The notes beneath the pieces were generated by a model that saw nothing but the letters and a program-made list of their open reading frames with translations, made no database searches and was not told where the DNA came from. From the NCBI GenBank assembly GCA_025363495.1, contig JANYDR010000384.1, forward strand, positions 1 to 9,007: a DNA stretch of 9,007 bases, read 5' to 3'. A program made the translations under genes and the position numbers. Position 1 is the stretch's first letter, and each line of letters starts with the position of its first letter. Origin of the DNA: Cyclobacteriaceae bacterium. Lineage in GTDB: Bacteria > Bacteroidota > Bacteroidia > Cytophagales > Cyclobacteriaceae. Of the stretch, positions 1 through 7,217 are shown piece after piece.

Positions 1-1305
1 TGCTTTCATTAATGAATTAAAAGCATACGTTGTTTTTGATCGCTCTGTTCCAATGACTTTTTCAGCCCAGCGACCATCATCGATCGCATGATATGGTTGC
101 ATACTGGCTATTACATTAAGCTGGGCAAACCGCGGAACATCCTTCGGATTAATGTGCTGAACATGTTCAATCCTGAATCTTCTGTCACGCGGTCCGTTCT
201 CTTTCTCAATGCGCTCGAAAATATTCAATAACGTGTTGATGGCTTTATCTCCAATAGCGTGGATTGTTACCTGCAGTCCGGCCTTGTCAGCTGCGGACGC
301 ACGTTCATACAAATCTTTCTCGGGAGTAATGAAGAATCCTGAATCCTTCGGTGAATCAGTAAAGGGTTTAAAAAAAGCGGCAGTATGTGATCCTAACGAA
401 CCGTCAACAAATCCTTTAAGTAATCCAATCTGCAACCATTTGTCACCGCGACCCTGTTTATCAATTTTTGCTTTCAATTCTGCCCATTCTGTCAATGGCA
501 TCCCTGCATAAATTCTGGTAATAAGTCTTTTCGCAACTTTAGCACGTTCGAATGCTTCCATATTGCCATACATACTATGTGTTGACGTCACGCCTTTCGA
601 TGCTACATACTGCATGGCTGTGTCAAGAGCTCCGTCTTCCTGAGCGATAGAAGGTGACGGCACAGATTCATAAATTAAATTCTGTGCGTTGTCCTTAAAA
701 ACTCCCGTAATCTTTCCCTTGCTATTCCTCACGATAGTCCCTCCGGCAATGTCTTTTACACCATCACTAACAGAGGCCGCTTTCAACGCCGCCGAGTTTG
801 CCAGTGACATGTGACCATCCAACCGGTTAATCCAAACCGGATTATTTTGCGTTACCGAATCAATCCATTCTTTGGCCGGCAATTCACCACCCCAGTTTTT
901 ATGGTCCCAGTCACCACCCCTTATCCACGTACCTGCCGGGAGCTTTTGCGCATAAGCTTTAATTCGCTGGATAAACTCCTCTTTCGTCATAGCATCGCGA
1001 AGTTTTACAGACGAAAGACGAAATCCACCGTCTACAAAATGAGTGTGCGAATCAATAAAGCCCGGAACGATTAACTGACCTGCGGAAGCAAGCATTTTCT
1101 GACTGTCCTTACCTTCCCATTTTTCTATCTCCGATTTTGTGCCGACAGCTACAATTGAATCAGCATTAATGGCCATTGCTTCAGCATACGGTTGGGCCGG
1201 ATTGCCGGTCCATATTTTTCCAGTAACGACCAGATCTGCTTCCGGATGCTTTGAACATGAAATAAGAATCAGAACAAAAGCGAATAGGATCAGTAATCTT
1301 TTCAT
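1..1305 (-). CDS. Amidohydrolase family 3 (YtcJ-like) lipoprotein, 3' end missing
   Basis: Reading the minus strand from ATG at 1305 gives 435 codons with no stop before the window edge, so the C-terminus is cut off. The N-terminus is a lipoprotein signal: K2-R3, a hydrophobic run to residue 15 and the lipobox L-I-S-C17, so the protein is probably anchored in the envelope. The metal-site motif PGFIDSHTH lies at residues 81-89. Later family landmarks are the LLKGFVDGSLG segment (K297, a probable metal-bridging lysine), H-A-I-G-D at 349-353 and R-I-E-H-V-Q around H381. The sequence stops at Y-A-F-N-S-L, just before the stretch that carries the catalytic Asp in this family (G-S-D-W-P), so that residue cannot be checked. 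Members are metal-dependent hydrolases of amide or N-formyl bonds with poorly known substrates. The family call is firm; the substrate is unknown. It is divergent from the amidohydrolase at 1511, which belongs to a different subgroup. Confidence 0.93.
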   Translation of the reverse strand, partial: MKRLLILFAFVLILISCSKHPEADLVVTGKIWTGNPAQPYAEAMAINADSIVAVGTKSEIEKWEGKDSQKMLASAGQLIVPGFIDSHTHFVDGGFRLSSVKLRDAMTKEEFIQRIKAYAQKLPAGTWIRGGDWDHKNWGGELPAKEWIDSVTQNNPVWINRLDGHMSLANSAALKAASVSDGVKDIAGGTIVRNSKGKITGVFKDNAQNLIYESVPSPSIAQEDGALDTAMQYVASKGVTSTHSMYGNMEAFERAKVAKRLITRIYAGMPLTEWAELKAKIDKQGRGDKWLQIGLLKGFVDGSLGSHTAAFFKPFTDSPKDSGFFITPEKDLYERASAADKAGLQVTIHAIGDKAINTLLNIFERIEKENGPRDRRFRIEHVQHINPKDVPRFAQLNVIASMQPYHAIDDGRWAEKVIGTERSKTTYAFNSLMKA

Positions 1306-1380
1306 TGAAGGTGAATTATTTATAATGTGATTTATAAATCTACTGTAGAAACAGTCTAAATATTCGGTAATTTGAAAATA

Positions 1381-1484
1381 TTTCCCGCGGATTTTCGCAG
1401 ATTTTAGCCCACGCTGATTCTCGCGGAATTCGAAGATGTTCTGAGAGTTCCGCGAAAATCTGTGTGTATTCGATCTGCGGGAAA
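1381..1484. repeat. Imperfect palindromic repeat element built of about 10-11 bp units
   Basis: Left arm 1381-1428 consists of units ending in CGCGGA, CGCAGA, ACGCTGA and CGCGGAA. The right arm, 1448-1484, read on the minus strand gives TTTCCCGCAGA, a degenerate middle unit, then TTTTCGCGGAA. The outermost units (1381-1391 and 1474-1484) match at 10 of 11 positions, as do the innermost ones (1418-1428 and 1448-1458). The centre is 19 bp (1429-1447). It fills much of the 205 bp between two divergent genes and could form a long hairpin. A small minus-strand open frame through it (1340-1534) has no protein-like features. Confidence 0.75.
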
Positions 1485-1510
1485 AAAATTAACACTATCA
1501 CTGAATAAAG

Positions 1511-2812
1511 ATGATCAATCACCTCATGATACAAATTAGAAAATACACGCTTTTGATTCTTTTTGTGTTTTCATTTTTTCCATCCTCAATCCTCGCTCAA
1601 AAAACAGCTATTCTTTGTAAAACATTAATAGACGGAACCGGCAAAACAATTCCAGACGCAGCAATCATTATTGAAGGGGATAAAATAATTTCCGTCGACA
1701 AGAAAAGTAATCTCCCAAAAGGAATGACGATTGTTGACCTCGGTGATTACACTGTTCTGCCTGGCATGATCGATGTCCACACCCACCCGTTGCAGCCGGG
1801 AGATAACTATCAAAACTATCACCTCAGTGGATCTTCAGCCTTTAAAGCGCTGGAAGGTTTAAAGAGAGTTCAGAATTTATTGTCAGCGGGCTGGACCACA
1901 TTACGTGTTGCAGGTGACGCTGATGTTGGCTATGCTCATTTCGAAATACGTGACGCCATCAACAAAGGATTATTCAAAGGTCCGCGAATTTATGGCGCAG
2001 GACATTATATCTCCGTAACAGGTGGCGGCGGTGATATTAATTATCTCTCCTACGAACAGAAAGTTATTCCTGACGGTCTCATTATCGATGGTCCTGAAGA
2101 AATGCGAAAGGCCGTTCGTGAAGAAATAAAATATGGAAGTGATTGGATAAAGCTTATGGTGACCGGGGCCTTTATGACGGTCGGAGATAATCCACAGAAT
2201 GTGCACCTCAGTGCGGAAGAATTGAAAGTGGCAGTGGAAGAAGCAACAAAACGCGATGTATTTGTTATGGCCCATGCTCATGCAACAGAAGGTATTAAGC
2301 TGGCTGTGAAAGCCGGGGCGCGTTCGATTGAACATGGTTCCTTTCTTGATGAAGAAGGAATGGATCTGATGATCAAGCATGGTACCTATCTCGTGCCAAC
2401 ATTAACAATTGGCTTATTCTTCCAGGAGACAATCCCAGACAGCAAATCATTAAGCAAAGCGGTTGAGTTGGGAAGAAAATCCAAAGAAGGAAAATACAAT
2501 AGTTTAAAACTAGCCATTAAAAAAGGTGTTAAAATAGCAGTAGGTACTGATTACGTAGGCTTCCCTGCTGAGTTTTCTGCGAGAGAGTTTGCTGAACTTG
2601 TAAAACTGGGAATGACGCCGATGCAGGCGATACAGGCTGGAACAAAAGTAAATGCAGAGCTATTAAATAAGGATAAAGAAATCGGAACGGTTGAAGTTGG
2701 GAAATTCGCAGACATCATTGCCGTGAAGGGTGATCCCTTGAAAGATCTCTCTGAATTACAGCGAGTGAAGTTTGTGATGATTGGTGGGGCTATAATTAAA
2801 AATGAAAAATGA
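1511..2812 (+). CDS. Exported metal-dependent amidohydrolase (imidazolonepropionase/prolidase-like)
   Basis: A 433-residue amidohydrolase-superfamily enzyme. The N-terminus has a cleavable signal peptide (hydrophobic residues about 14-28, probable cleavage after A29), placing the enzyme in the periplasm. Metal-site residues are visible in order: G-M-I-D-V-H90-T-H92; K214 in D-W-I-K-L-M, the likely carboxylated bridging lysine; H255/H257 in M-A-H-A-H-A; H275 in S-I-E-H-G; and D347 in V-G-T-D-Y. That set, plus the closing V-G-K-F-A-D-I-I-A motif (396-404), fits the binuclear group that includes imidazolonepropionase relatives and Xaa-Pro/Xaa-Arg dipeptidases or carboxypeptidases. An exported dipeptidase is the likeliest role, but the substrate is inferred. 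A second in-frame ATG at 1526 gives a more compact signal peptide (MIQIRKYT then the hydrophobic core) and may be the true start. Neither start has a clear ribosome-binding site. The gene looks intact and of normal length. Confidence 0.95.
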   Translation: MINHLMIQIRKYTLLILFVFSFFPSSILAQKTAILCKTLIDGTGKTIPDAAIIIEGDKIISVDKKSNLPKGMTIVDLGDYTVLPGMIDVHTHPLQPGDNYQNYHLSGSSAFKALEGLKRVQNLLSAGWTTLRVAGDADVGYAHFEIRDAINKGLFKGPRIYGAGHYISVTGGGGDINYLSYEQKVIPDGLIIDGPEEMRKAVREEIKYGSDWIKLMVTGAFMTVGDNPQNVHLSAEELKVAVEEATKRDVFVMAHAHATEGIKLAVKAGARSIEHGSFLDEEGMDLMIKHGTYLVPTLTIGLFFQETIPDSKSLSKAVELGRKSKEGKYNSLKLAIKKGVKIAVGTDYVGFPAEFSAREFAELVKLGMTPMQAIQAGTKVNAELLNKDKEIGTVEVGKFADIIAVKGDPLKDLSELQRVKFVMIGGAIIKNEK

Positions 2813-2827
2813 GGGAATGAAAATTTG

Positions 2828-2909
2828 TTTGATTCGTTGATTCGGCGATGTCAGTGTTCGTCATCAACAAATCATCGAATCACCGAATTATGGAATCATG
2901 GAATCAATT
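2828..2909. repeat. Inverted pair of 8-bp tandem repeats; possible bidirectional terminator
   Basis: On the left, TTGATTCG occurs twice in tandem (2829-2836, 2837-2844). On the right is a run of opposite-orientation 8-mers: AATCATCG (2870), AATCACCG (2878), AATTATGG (2886), AATCATGG (2894) and a degenerate fifth at 2902. The segments 2828-2850 and 2862-2884 can pair at about 17 of 23 positions around an 11-nt loop. The element sits between two convergent genes, where a hairpin could end transcription from both sides, though no clean U-tract follows. Its right end contains the stop codon and last codons of the MazG-like gene. Confidence 0.7.
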
Positions 2910-3225
2910 TCGGATTTTGGTGATGACGATCTTTGTCGCGCAACGTTTTCTTTTCGAGGTTCTTTTGAAATGCTTCTGTCAGATTGACTCCCGTCTGATT
3001 CGCCAAACAAATTAACACCCATAACACGTCCGCCATCTCCTCGCCCAGGTCCTTGTCTTTGTCAGATTCTTTTTCTGATTGATCACCGTAACGTCTCGCC
3101 ATAATTCGCGCCACTTCACCTACTTCTTCGGTGAGCAATGCCATATTGGTAAGCTCGCTGAAATAACGAACGCCATGTTGTTTAATCCAAGAGTCGACTT
3201 GGGATTGGGTTTCTTGTAGAGTCAT
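2896..3225 (-). CDS. MazG-like nucleotide pyrophosphohydrolase (YpjD type)
   Basis: A 109-residue cytosolic all-alpha protein of the MazG/dUTPase-like NTP pyrophosphatase superfamily, which hydrolyses (d)NTPs to the monophosphate and pyrophosphate, usually for nucleotide-pool clean-up. The Mg-binding signature is intact: E33-E34-x-x-E37 in L-T-E-E-V-G-E-V-A-R, then E63-x-x-D66 in E-E-M-A-D-V-L. The segment between the two motifs is charged (K/D/E-rich, 48-60). The R-D-K-D-R run near residues 96-100 also occurs in Bacillus subtilis YpjD-like proteins, and the length fits single-domain members rather than two-domain MazG. The substrate cannot be read from sequence. The start ATG at 3225 has no evident ribosome-binding site. 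It lies 129 bp downstream of the dipeptidase gene on the same strand, but the repeat between them makes co-transcription doubtful. The last codons (P-K-L-I-P-stop) lie inside the 8-bp repeat element. Confidence 0.93.
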   Translation of the reverse strand: MTLQETQSQVDSWIKQHGVRYFSELTNMALLTEEVGEVARIMARRYGDQSEKESDKDKDLGEEMADVLWVLICLANQTGVNLTEAFQKNLEKKTLRDKDRHHQNPKLIP

Positions 3226-3248
3226 AGATCGGTTATTCTAAGTTAAAT

Positions 3249-3368
3249 GTTCTGGGTTCTGGGCTCTGGGTATAAGAAACTGCATGGGATAATCAGCTGT
3301 CACGTGGGCTAAGTATATATTCCTTTTGGGAGTTAGCAACGTAGAACCCAGAACTTAGAACCTAGAAC
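3249..3368. repeat. Inverted pair of 7-bp tandem repeats around a 68-bp centre
   Basis: The left arm 3249-3271 is GTTCTGG, GTTCTGG, GCTCTGG followed by GT. The right arm 3341-3368, read on the minus strand, is GTTCTAG, GTTCTAA, GTTCTGG, GTTCTAC: four exact 7-bp steps. The arms match at 19 of 23 aligned positions. The 68-bp centre, roughly 3273-3340, has no gene. The right arm overlaps the end of the dipeptidase gene and supplies its stop codon. The element fills nearly all the space between two co-oriented minus-strand genes, so it may separate their transcripts as a hairpin; no typical terminator U-tract is seen. Confidence 0.75.
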
Positions 3369-4035
3369 TCTCCAACTCCTCAAAATCAATATCCATTACC
3401 TCATACTTCTTCCAGCCCACAAAATCAAAATGCCACCACTCCGAAGCATTTACTTTAAAACCATTTCTTTCCATCACACTGATGATCAACTCCCGGTTCT
3501 TTCTTACCAATGGATCTTTAACAGGAGTTGTAGGCCACGCATCTTTACTGAATGAATCATATTCGGTAGGCATTTTTAATTCCTTTCCAGTCTTCAGGTC
3601 AACAATTGTCATATCAAGAGCGCAGCCACGATTATGTCGTGAACCCTTATAAGGAGAAGCAACGTACGTCGTGTCATGATATTCCTCATAAAATTTCACC
3701 GTGGCAGAATAAGGACGATAAGCATCATGCATTTTTACACCGAATCCTAATTTATTAAAATCAGCTTGTGCTTTCTTTAACGCTTCAGCGACAGGTTTTC
3801 TCGCATACGCCTTTGCCAGATTATAGATCTTCTTACCCGTGAAGTTGTTAGTTGTCGCATAACGAATATCCATGATCAAACCTGGAACAACTTTCGCCAG
3901 ATCAACCAATTCTTTTTCAGGATTCGTTTTTATACTCTCCTTATATTCTTTGTAATTCATTGGCGTCAGGCCATACTTGTTTTGAGCCATTGTAAGAAGG
4001 GGAAGAAAAAATAAGATTATAAGGGACCTTTTCAT
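3355..4035 (-). CDS. Exported D-alanyl-D-alanine dipeptidase (VanX/DdpX, peptidase M15D)
   Basis: A 226-residue zinc dipeptidase of the M15 family. The N-terminus is a signal peptide (K2-R3, hydrophobic core 5-15, probable cleavage after M-A17 before Q18), giving a periplasmic enzyme. The whole VanX active site can be read: D-A-Y-R107-P (counterpart of the substrate-binding Arg), S132-R-H134-N-R-G-C-A-L-D141 with zinc ligands H134 and D141, and E199-W-W-H202 with the catalytic Glu and third zinc ligand. The family splits free D-Ala-D-Ala. In Gram-negative bacteria without glycopeptide resistance it is thought to recycle D-Ala from wall material, and no vanH/vanA-type partner is present here, so a resistance role is unlikely. 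The start at 4035 is fixed by the signal peptide. The C-terminal tail (E-L-E-S-S-R-F) reads into the neighbouring 7-bp repeats, so its end may be recent. It is divergent from the acylase gene across 29 bp. Confidence 0.95.
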   Translation of the reverse strand: MKRSLIILFFLPLLTMAQNKYGLTPMNYKEYKESIKTNPEKELVDLAKVVPGLIMDIRYATTNNFTGKKIYNLAKAYARKPVAEALKKAQADFNKLGFGVKMHDAYRPYSATVKFYEEYHDTTYVASPYKGSRHNRGCALDMTIVDLKTGKELKMPTEYDSFSKDAWPTTPVKDPLVRKNRELIISVMERNGFKVNASEWWHFDFVGWKKYEVMDIDFEELESSRF

Positions 4036-4064
4036 AATTTTAATAATCGGTTATACTCATTGTC
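3990..4064 (+). promoter_or_regulatory. Candidate promoter for the acylase gene inside the divergent dipeptidase gene
   Basis: The two divergent start codons (4035 minus, 4065 plus) leave only 29 bp, so a promoter for the plus-strand gene must reach into the dipeptidase coding start. On the plus strand, TTG at 3990-3992 is followed 19 bp later by TAAGATTA at 4012-4019. This partly fits the Bacteroidota housekeeping pattern (TTG, 19-20 bp, TAnnTTTG), with 4 of 6 fixed positions in the second box. Transcription would start near 4025. The match is imperfect in AT-rich sequence, so this is only a candidate. Confidence 0.25.
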
Positions 4065-6461
4065 ATGAAAATACTAAAAAGAATTTTAATTGCCCTTTTC
4101 TGCTTAATCGTTATCGGATTGCTGGGTGGATACGTCTACTTACAGTCCACCTCACCCAAATATTCAGGTGAGGTAACACTGAAAGGATTGACCGAAGAAG
4201 TTGAGGTACTCTACGATTCTTACGGGGTTCCGCACATTCGGGCTAAAAACGCAGAGGATGCTTATTTTGCGCTCGGTTATGTCCATGCTCAGGACCGCCT
4301 TTTTCAAATGGAAATGCTGCGCCGCGCTGCTGGCGGAAGACTTTCAGAAATCCTGGGGAAGGACTTGTTGCCGGTTGATAAACTTTTCAGAACGCTGGGA
4401 CTTAATGTCTTCGCTACAGAGCATGCTAAAAAGTTTCTAAGTTCTGACTCTTCTGATTTTCAGAAAGCAGCTCTCTCCTACCAGAAAGGAATCAATGAAT
4501 TCATCCGCAACGGACAGACACCACTTGAGTTTACAATCATGGGTATTCCAAAAACTGAATTCAAACCGGAGGACATTTATCTTGCCGTAGGCTTTATGTC
4601 GTTTGGTTTTGCTGAAGGAATCAAGGCTGATCCCGTATTGGAGAAAATAAAATCCGAACTGGGAGAAGAATATTTAGCCAACCTCGCTGTTCAAACGCCT
4701 GTCAATGCGGTAAAAATTAAAAGCTTTCGTGGACCTATAAAACAATTAAAAAAAGATTCGCTGATCGTTTCGCTTGGAAAAGCATTGGAGAAAATTCCAG
4801 TGCCACTTTGGTCCGGAAGTAATGGTTGGGTCATTGCAGGTAGCCGAACAGCTTCGGGTTTTCCGATATTAGCCAATGATACTCATATTGGTTTTGCCCA
4901 ACCGGCGGTATGGTATGAAGCTCACATTGAATATCCCGGGTTCAATTTTTACGGTCACCATCTGGCCGGGGTGCCATTCGCATTGTTAGGCAATAATCAA
5001 TTCTGTGGCTGGGGACTGACAATGTTTGAAAATGATGATACGGATTTCTTTAAAGAGATAGTCAACCCTGAAAATCCTGATCAGGTAAAATTCAATAATG
5101 AATGGGAGGCTGTTTCATCACGTGAGGAAATTATTCGCGTCAAAGGTGAAAACGACATAACCCTTTCCATAAAATCTACACGACACGGTCCTATTATTAA
5201 TGGGATCATGGAGAAGGTTGTTCCCTCTTCTTCTGTAGTTTCACTTTCGTGGATGCTTAACCACCTTAAAAATCAATCATTGCAAGCTGCCTACCAACTC
5301 AATCACGCGGCACGTTTCGATGATGCGCAAAAAGCAGCAGAACTCTTTTCTTCTCCTGGTCTTAATGTGATGTATGGAGATGTTGCCGGTAATATTGCGT
5401 GGTGGGCTGTTGCCAAACTACCTATACGTCCATTAACCGCCAACTCAAAATTTTTTCTTGATGGAGCTTCCGGAAAAGATGAGTATCTCGGCTCCCATGA
5501 TTTTTCTAAAAATCCGCAATCAATCAATCCTCCTGAAGGATTTGTTTATTCAGCAAATAATCAACCCGATTCCGTTAATGGAGTTCTTTATCCTGGTTAT
5601 TATTATCCAAGGTCACGCGCGGGCCGGATTGTAGAACTTGTTGGCGAGGATAAAAAATGGACCCAGGAAGACATAAAAAAAGTAAACCTTGACGTTATCT
5701 CTCGCATGCATCCCGCTATCGCTAAAGAAATGGTAGCGGTTCTTCGCACCTCAACCAAAACGGAATTTCTGGATTTGATATCAATACTTGAAAACTGGAA
5801 CGGTGATCACCAGGAAACTGACATCGCTCCGTCTGTTTACTACAATTTACTTTCTCAGATTATTTTCAAATCAATGAGTGATGAGTTAGGGCCTGACGCC
5901 TTTAAATCACTCGCCGCCACATCCGTACTTAAGAACTCTTACGACATCTTCATTGCCGACGAAAAATCTCCCTGGTGGGATAACGTACTGACAACGGATA
6001 AAAAGGAAACACGCCTTGAGATCGTTGAACAAGCCGCTCTTCAAACGATTAAATTATTGAAAAGTACCAGCGGAGAAAATTCAACGGCGTGGCAATGGAA
6101 CAAGATCCATACTCTTACACACAAGCATGTCCTGAATGCAGTAAAGCCTTTGCGTGGATTTTTTAACGTTGGACCTTTTCCGGTACCCGGTGGCAGCGAA
6201 GTGATCAACAATCTGCATTTCGATTTAGACACGACCGGATATTATCGCGTCAATGGCGGACCAGCACTTAGAAAGATCACCGATTTTGCAGATTTGAATG
6301 GCGGAATCACTGTTTCACCTAGCGGGCAATCAGGCAATGTAATGAGTGAGTATTATGACGACCAGGCTGAAATGTTTGCGACTGGAAAATTCAGACCTAT
6401 GTGGATGAAGCGCGAATCAATTGAATCGAATTCAAAAAAAAGGCTTCTGCTAAAGCCATGA
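4065..6461 (+). CDS. Penicillin acylase family protein (Ntn hydrolase, peptidase S45)
   Basis: A 798-residue precursor of the S45 family, whose members autocleave into alpha and beta chains and hydrolyse amide bonds of acylated substrates. The N-terminus (K2, K5-R6, hydrophobic 7-26) is a signal anchor or uncleaved signal, so the enzyme is periplasmic. The alpha domain starts with V-L-Y-D-S-Y-G-V-P-H-I-R (48-59) and the typical A-L-G-Y-V-H-A-Q-D-R (69-78). The beta chain should begin at S252 of G-S-N-G-W, the N-terminal nucleophile after cleavage behind G251. The family N-D-x-H motif follows at 271-274. The likely oxyanion Asn is N498 in Y-S-A-N-N-Q. The S-G-Q-S-G-N motif (753-758) marks the conserved C-terminal part. 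Length and motifs indicate an intact enzyme. Despite the family name, substrates may be N-acyl homoserine lactones or other N-acyl amines; sequence alone does not say. It is divergent from the D-Ala-D-Ala dipeptidase. Confidence 0.95.
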   Translation: MKILKRILIALFCLIVIGLLGGYVYLQSTSPKYSGEVTLKGLTEEVEVLYDSYGVPHIRAKNAEDAYFALGYVHAQDRLFQMEMLRRAAGGRLSEILGKDLLPVDKLFRTLGLNVFATEHAKKFLSSDSSDFQKAALSYQKGINEFIRNGQTPLEFTIMGIPKTEFKPEDIYLAVGFMSFGFAEGIKADPVLEKIKSELGEEYLANLAVQTPVNAVKIKSFRGPIKQLKKDSLIVSLGKALEKIPVPLWSGSNGWVIAGSRTASGFPILANDTHIGFAQPAVWYEAHIEYPGFNFYGHHLAGVPFALLGNNQFCGWGLTMFENDDTDFFKEIVNPENPDQVKFNNEWEAVSSREEIIRVKGENDITLSIKSTRHGPIINGIMEKVVPSSSVVSLSWMLNHLKNQSLQAAYQLNHAARFDDAQKAAELFSSPGLNVMYGDVAGNIAWWAVAKLPIRPLTANSKFFLDGASGKDEYLGSHDFSKNPQSINPPEGFVYSANNQPDSVNGVLYPGYYYPRSRAGRIVELVGEDKKWTQEDIKKVNLDVISRMHPAIAKEMVAVLRTSTKTEFLDLISILENWNGDHQETDIAPSVYYNLLSQIIFKSMSDELGPDAFKSLAATSVLKNSYDIFIADEKSPWWDNVLTTDKKETRLEIVEQAALQTIKLLKSTSGENSTAWQWNKIHTLTHKHVLNAVKPLRGFFNVGPFPVPGGSEVINNLHFDLDTTGYYRVNGGPALRKITDFADLNGGITVSPSGQSGNVMSEYYDDQAEMFATGKFRPMWMKRESIESNSKKRLLLKP

Positions 6462-6512
6462 CGGTGGCATTAGCTCAATTATTAATTTATTAACTTCATA
6501 AAAAAAATAATT

Positions 6513-7217
6513 ATGAGTCAAAATCCCATCCCCCTAATGAGTGTTGAAGAGGCCACCGCCGAAACACAACGCTTCATGATAAAAGTTTACGGTTGGATGT
6601 CTTTTGCGTTGATCGTTACTGGATTAGTAGCAATGTATACTGCTTCCTCCCCCGAATTAACTCAAATGGTATTCGGTAATACGATAACCCTGATTGTCAT
6701 TATCCTCGTAGAATTTGGAATGGTCGCAGCACTGGCAGGCTGGATCAGTAAAATGTCCGCCAGCACCGCGACGCTAATTTTTATACTTTATTCTGCGTTG
6801 AACGGGCTAATCTTCTCTGGCATCTTCGCTATCTACACTTCCGAATCAATTGCTTCTACTTTTTTCATAACAGCAGGTACTTTCGGGATCATGAGTATTT
6901 ACGGTTATACCACTAACAGTGATCTTACAAAATATAAGAACATTCTCTTCATGGGACTGATCGGGCTAGTGCTTGCATCCATCGCCAATATATTTATGAG
7001 AAGCTCCACTATTTACTGGATCACTACTTACATGGGAGTACTGATTTTTGTTGGTCTTACTGCTTATGATACTCAGAAGATCAAAAACATGAATATCATT
7101 GGCAATGAAGGAACAGAAGAAGACAAGAAAGAGGCAATCATGGGCGCTCTGACGCTTTATCTGGACTTCATTAATCTTTTCCTATACCTTCTTAGAATTT
7201 TCGGAAAGAGAAAATGA
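6513..7217 (+). CDS. Bax inhibitor-1/YccA family membrane protein
   Basis: A 234-residue inner-membrane protein with about seven hydrophobic segments (near 29-45, 58-78, 87-107, 113-131, 143-162, 168-184, 210-229) and a short polar N-terminal tail, as in the BI-1 (TMBIM) family. Landmarks are G-L-T-A-Y-D186-T-Q-K-I-K after the sixth segment and Y-L-D218-F-I-N-L-F-L in the last. These Asp residues resemble the pair that gates the calcium leak channel in Bacillus YetJ, but here they are 32 residues apart because of a charged loop (N-E-G-T-E-E-D-K-K, about 198-206), an arrangement typical of the YccA/YbhL branch. E. coli YccA binds and modulates FtsH; other members leak calcium. Either role is inference here. 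Start 6513 follows an A-rich stretch typical of Bacteroidota starts. The gene begins 51 bp after the acylase and overlaps the next gene by 4 bp (ATGA), so it probably heads a three-gene unit. Confidence 0.94.
   Translation: MSQNPIPLMSVEEATAETQRFMIKVYGWMSFALIVTGLVAMYTASSPELTQMVFGNTITLIVIILVEFGMVAALAGWISKMSASTATLIFILYSALNGLIFSGIFAIYTSESIASTFFITAGTFGIMSIYGYTTNSDLTKYKNILFMGLIGLVLASIANIFMRSSTIYWITTYMGVLIFVGLTAYDTQKIKNMNIIGNEGTEEDKKEAIMGALTLYLDFINLFLYLLRIFGKRK

Noticed and set aside
209..511. Plus-strand 100-codon open frame with a signal-like N-terminus
   Set aside because: It is antisense to the truncated YtcJ-like gene, whose minus-strand frame is open throughout with family motifs; the signal-like look is chance.
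1334..1341. TAGATTTA on the minus strand as a -7 box for the YtcJ-like gene
   Set aside because: No TTG lies at the expected 19-20 bp upstream and the region is AT-rich, so the match is not distinguishable from chance.
1342..1355. Small dyad ACTGT-AGAA-ACAGT upstream of the YtcJ-like gene as an operator
   Set aside because: Only a 5-bp stem in short AT-rich sequence, with no regulator nearby to connect it to.
1340..1534. Minus-strand 64-codon open frame between the two amidohydrolase genes
   Set aside because: It is largely a translation of the palindromic repeat and overlaps the start of the plus-strand gene; it has no domain or signal features.
1970..2380. 136-codon minus-strand open frame inside the amidohydrolase at 1511-2812
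   Set aside because: It lies entirely opposite a gene with intact catalytic motifs; its His/Cys/Phe-rich composition is typical of an antisense shadow.
3355..6461. Possible antibiotic-resistance island (VanX-type dipeptidase beside a penicillin-acylase-family gene)
   Set aside because: No vanH, vanA/B ligase, vanRS regulators or beta-lactamase is present, and both families are common housekeeping or scavenging enzymes in Gram-negative bacteria.
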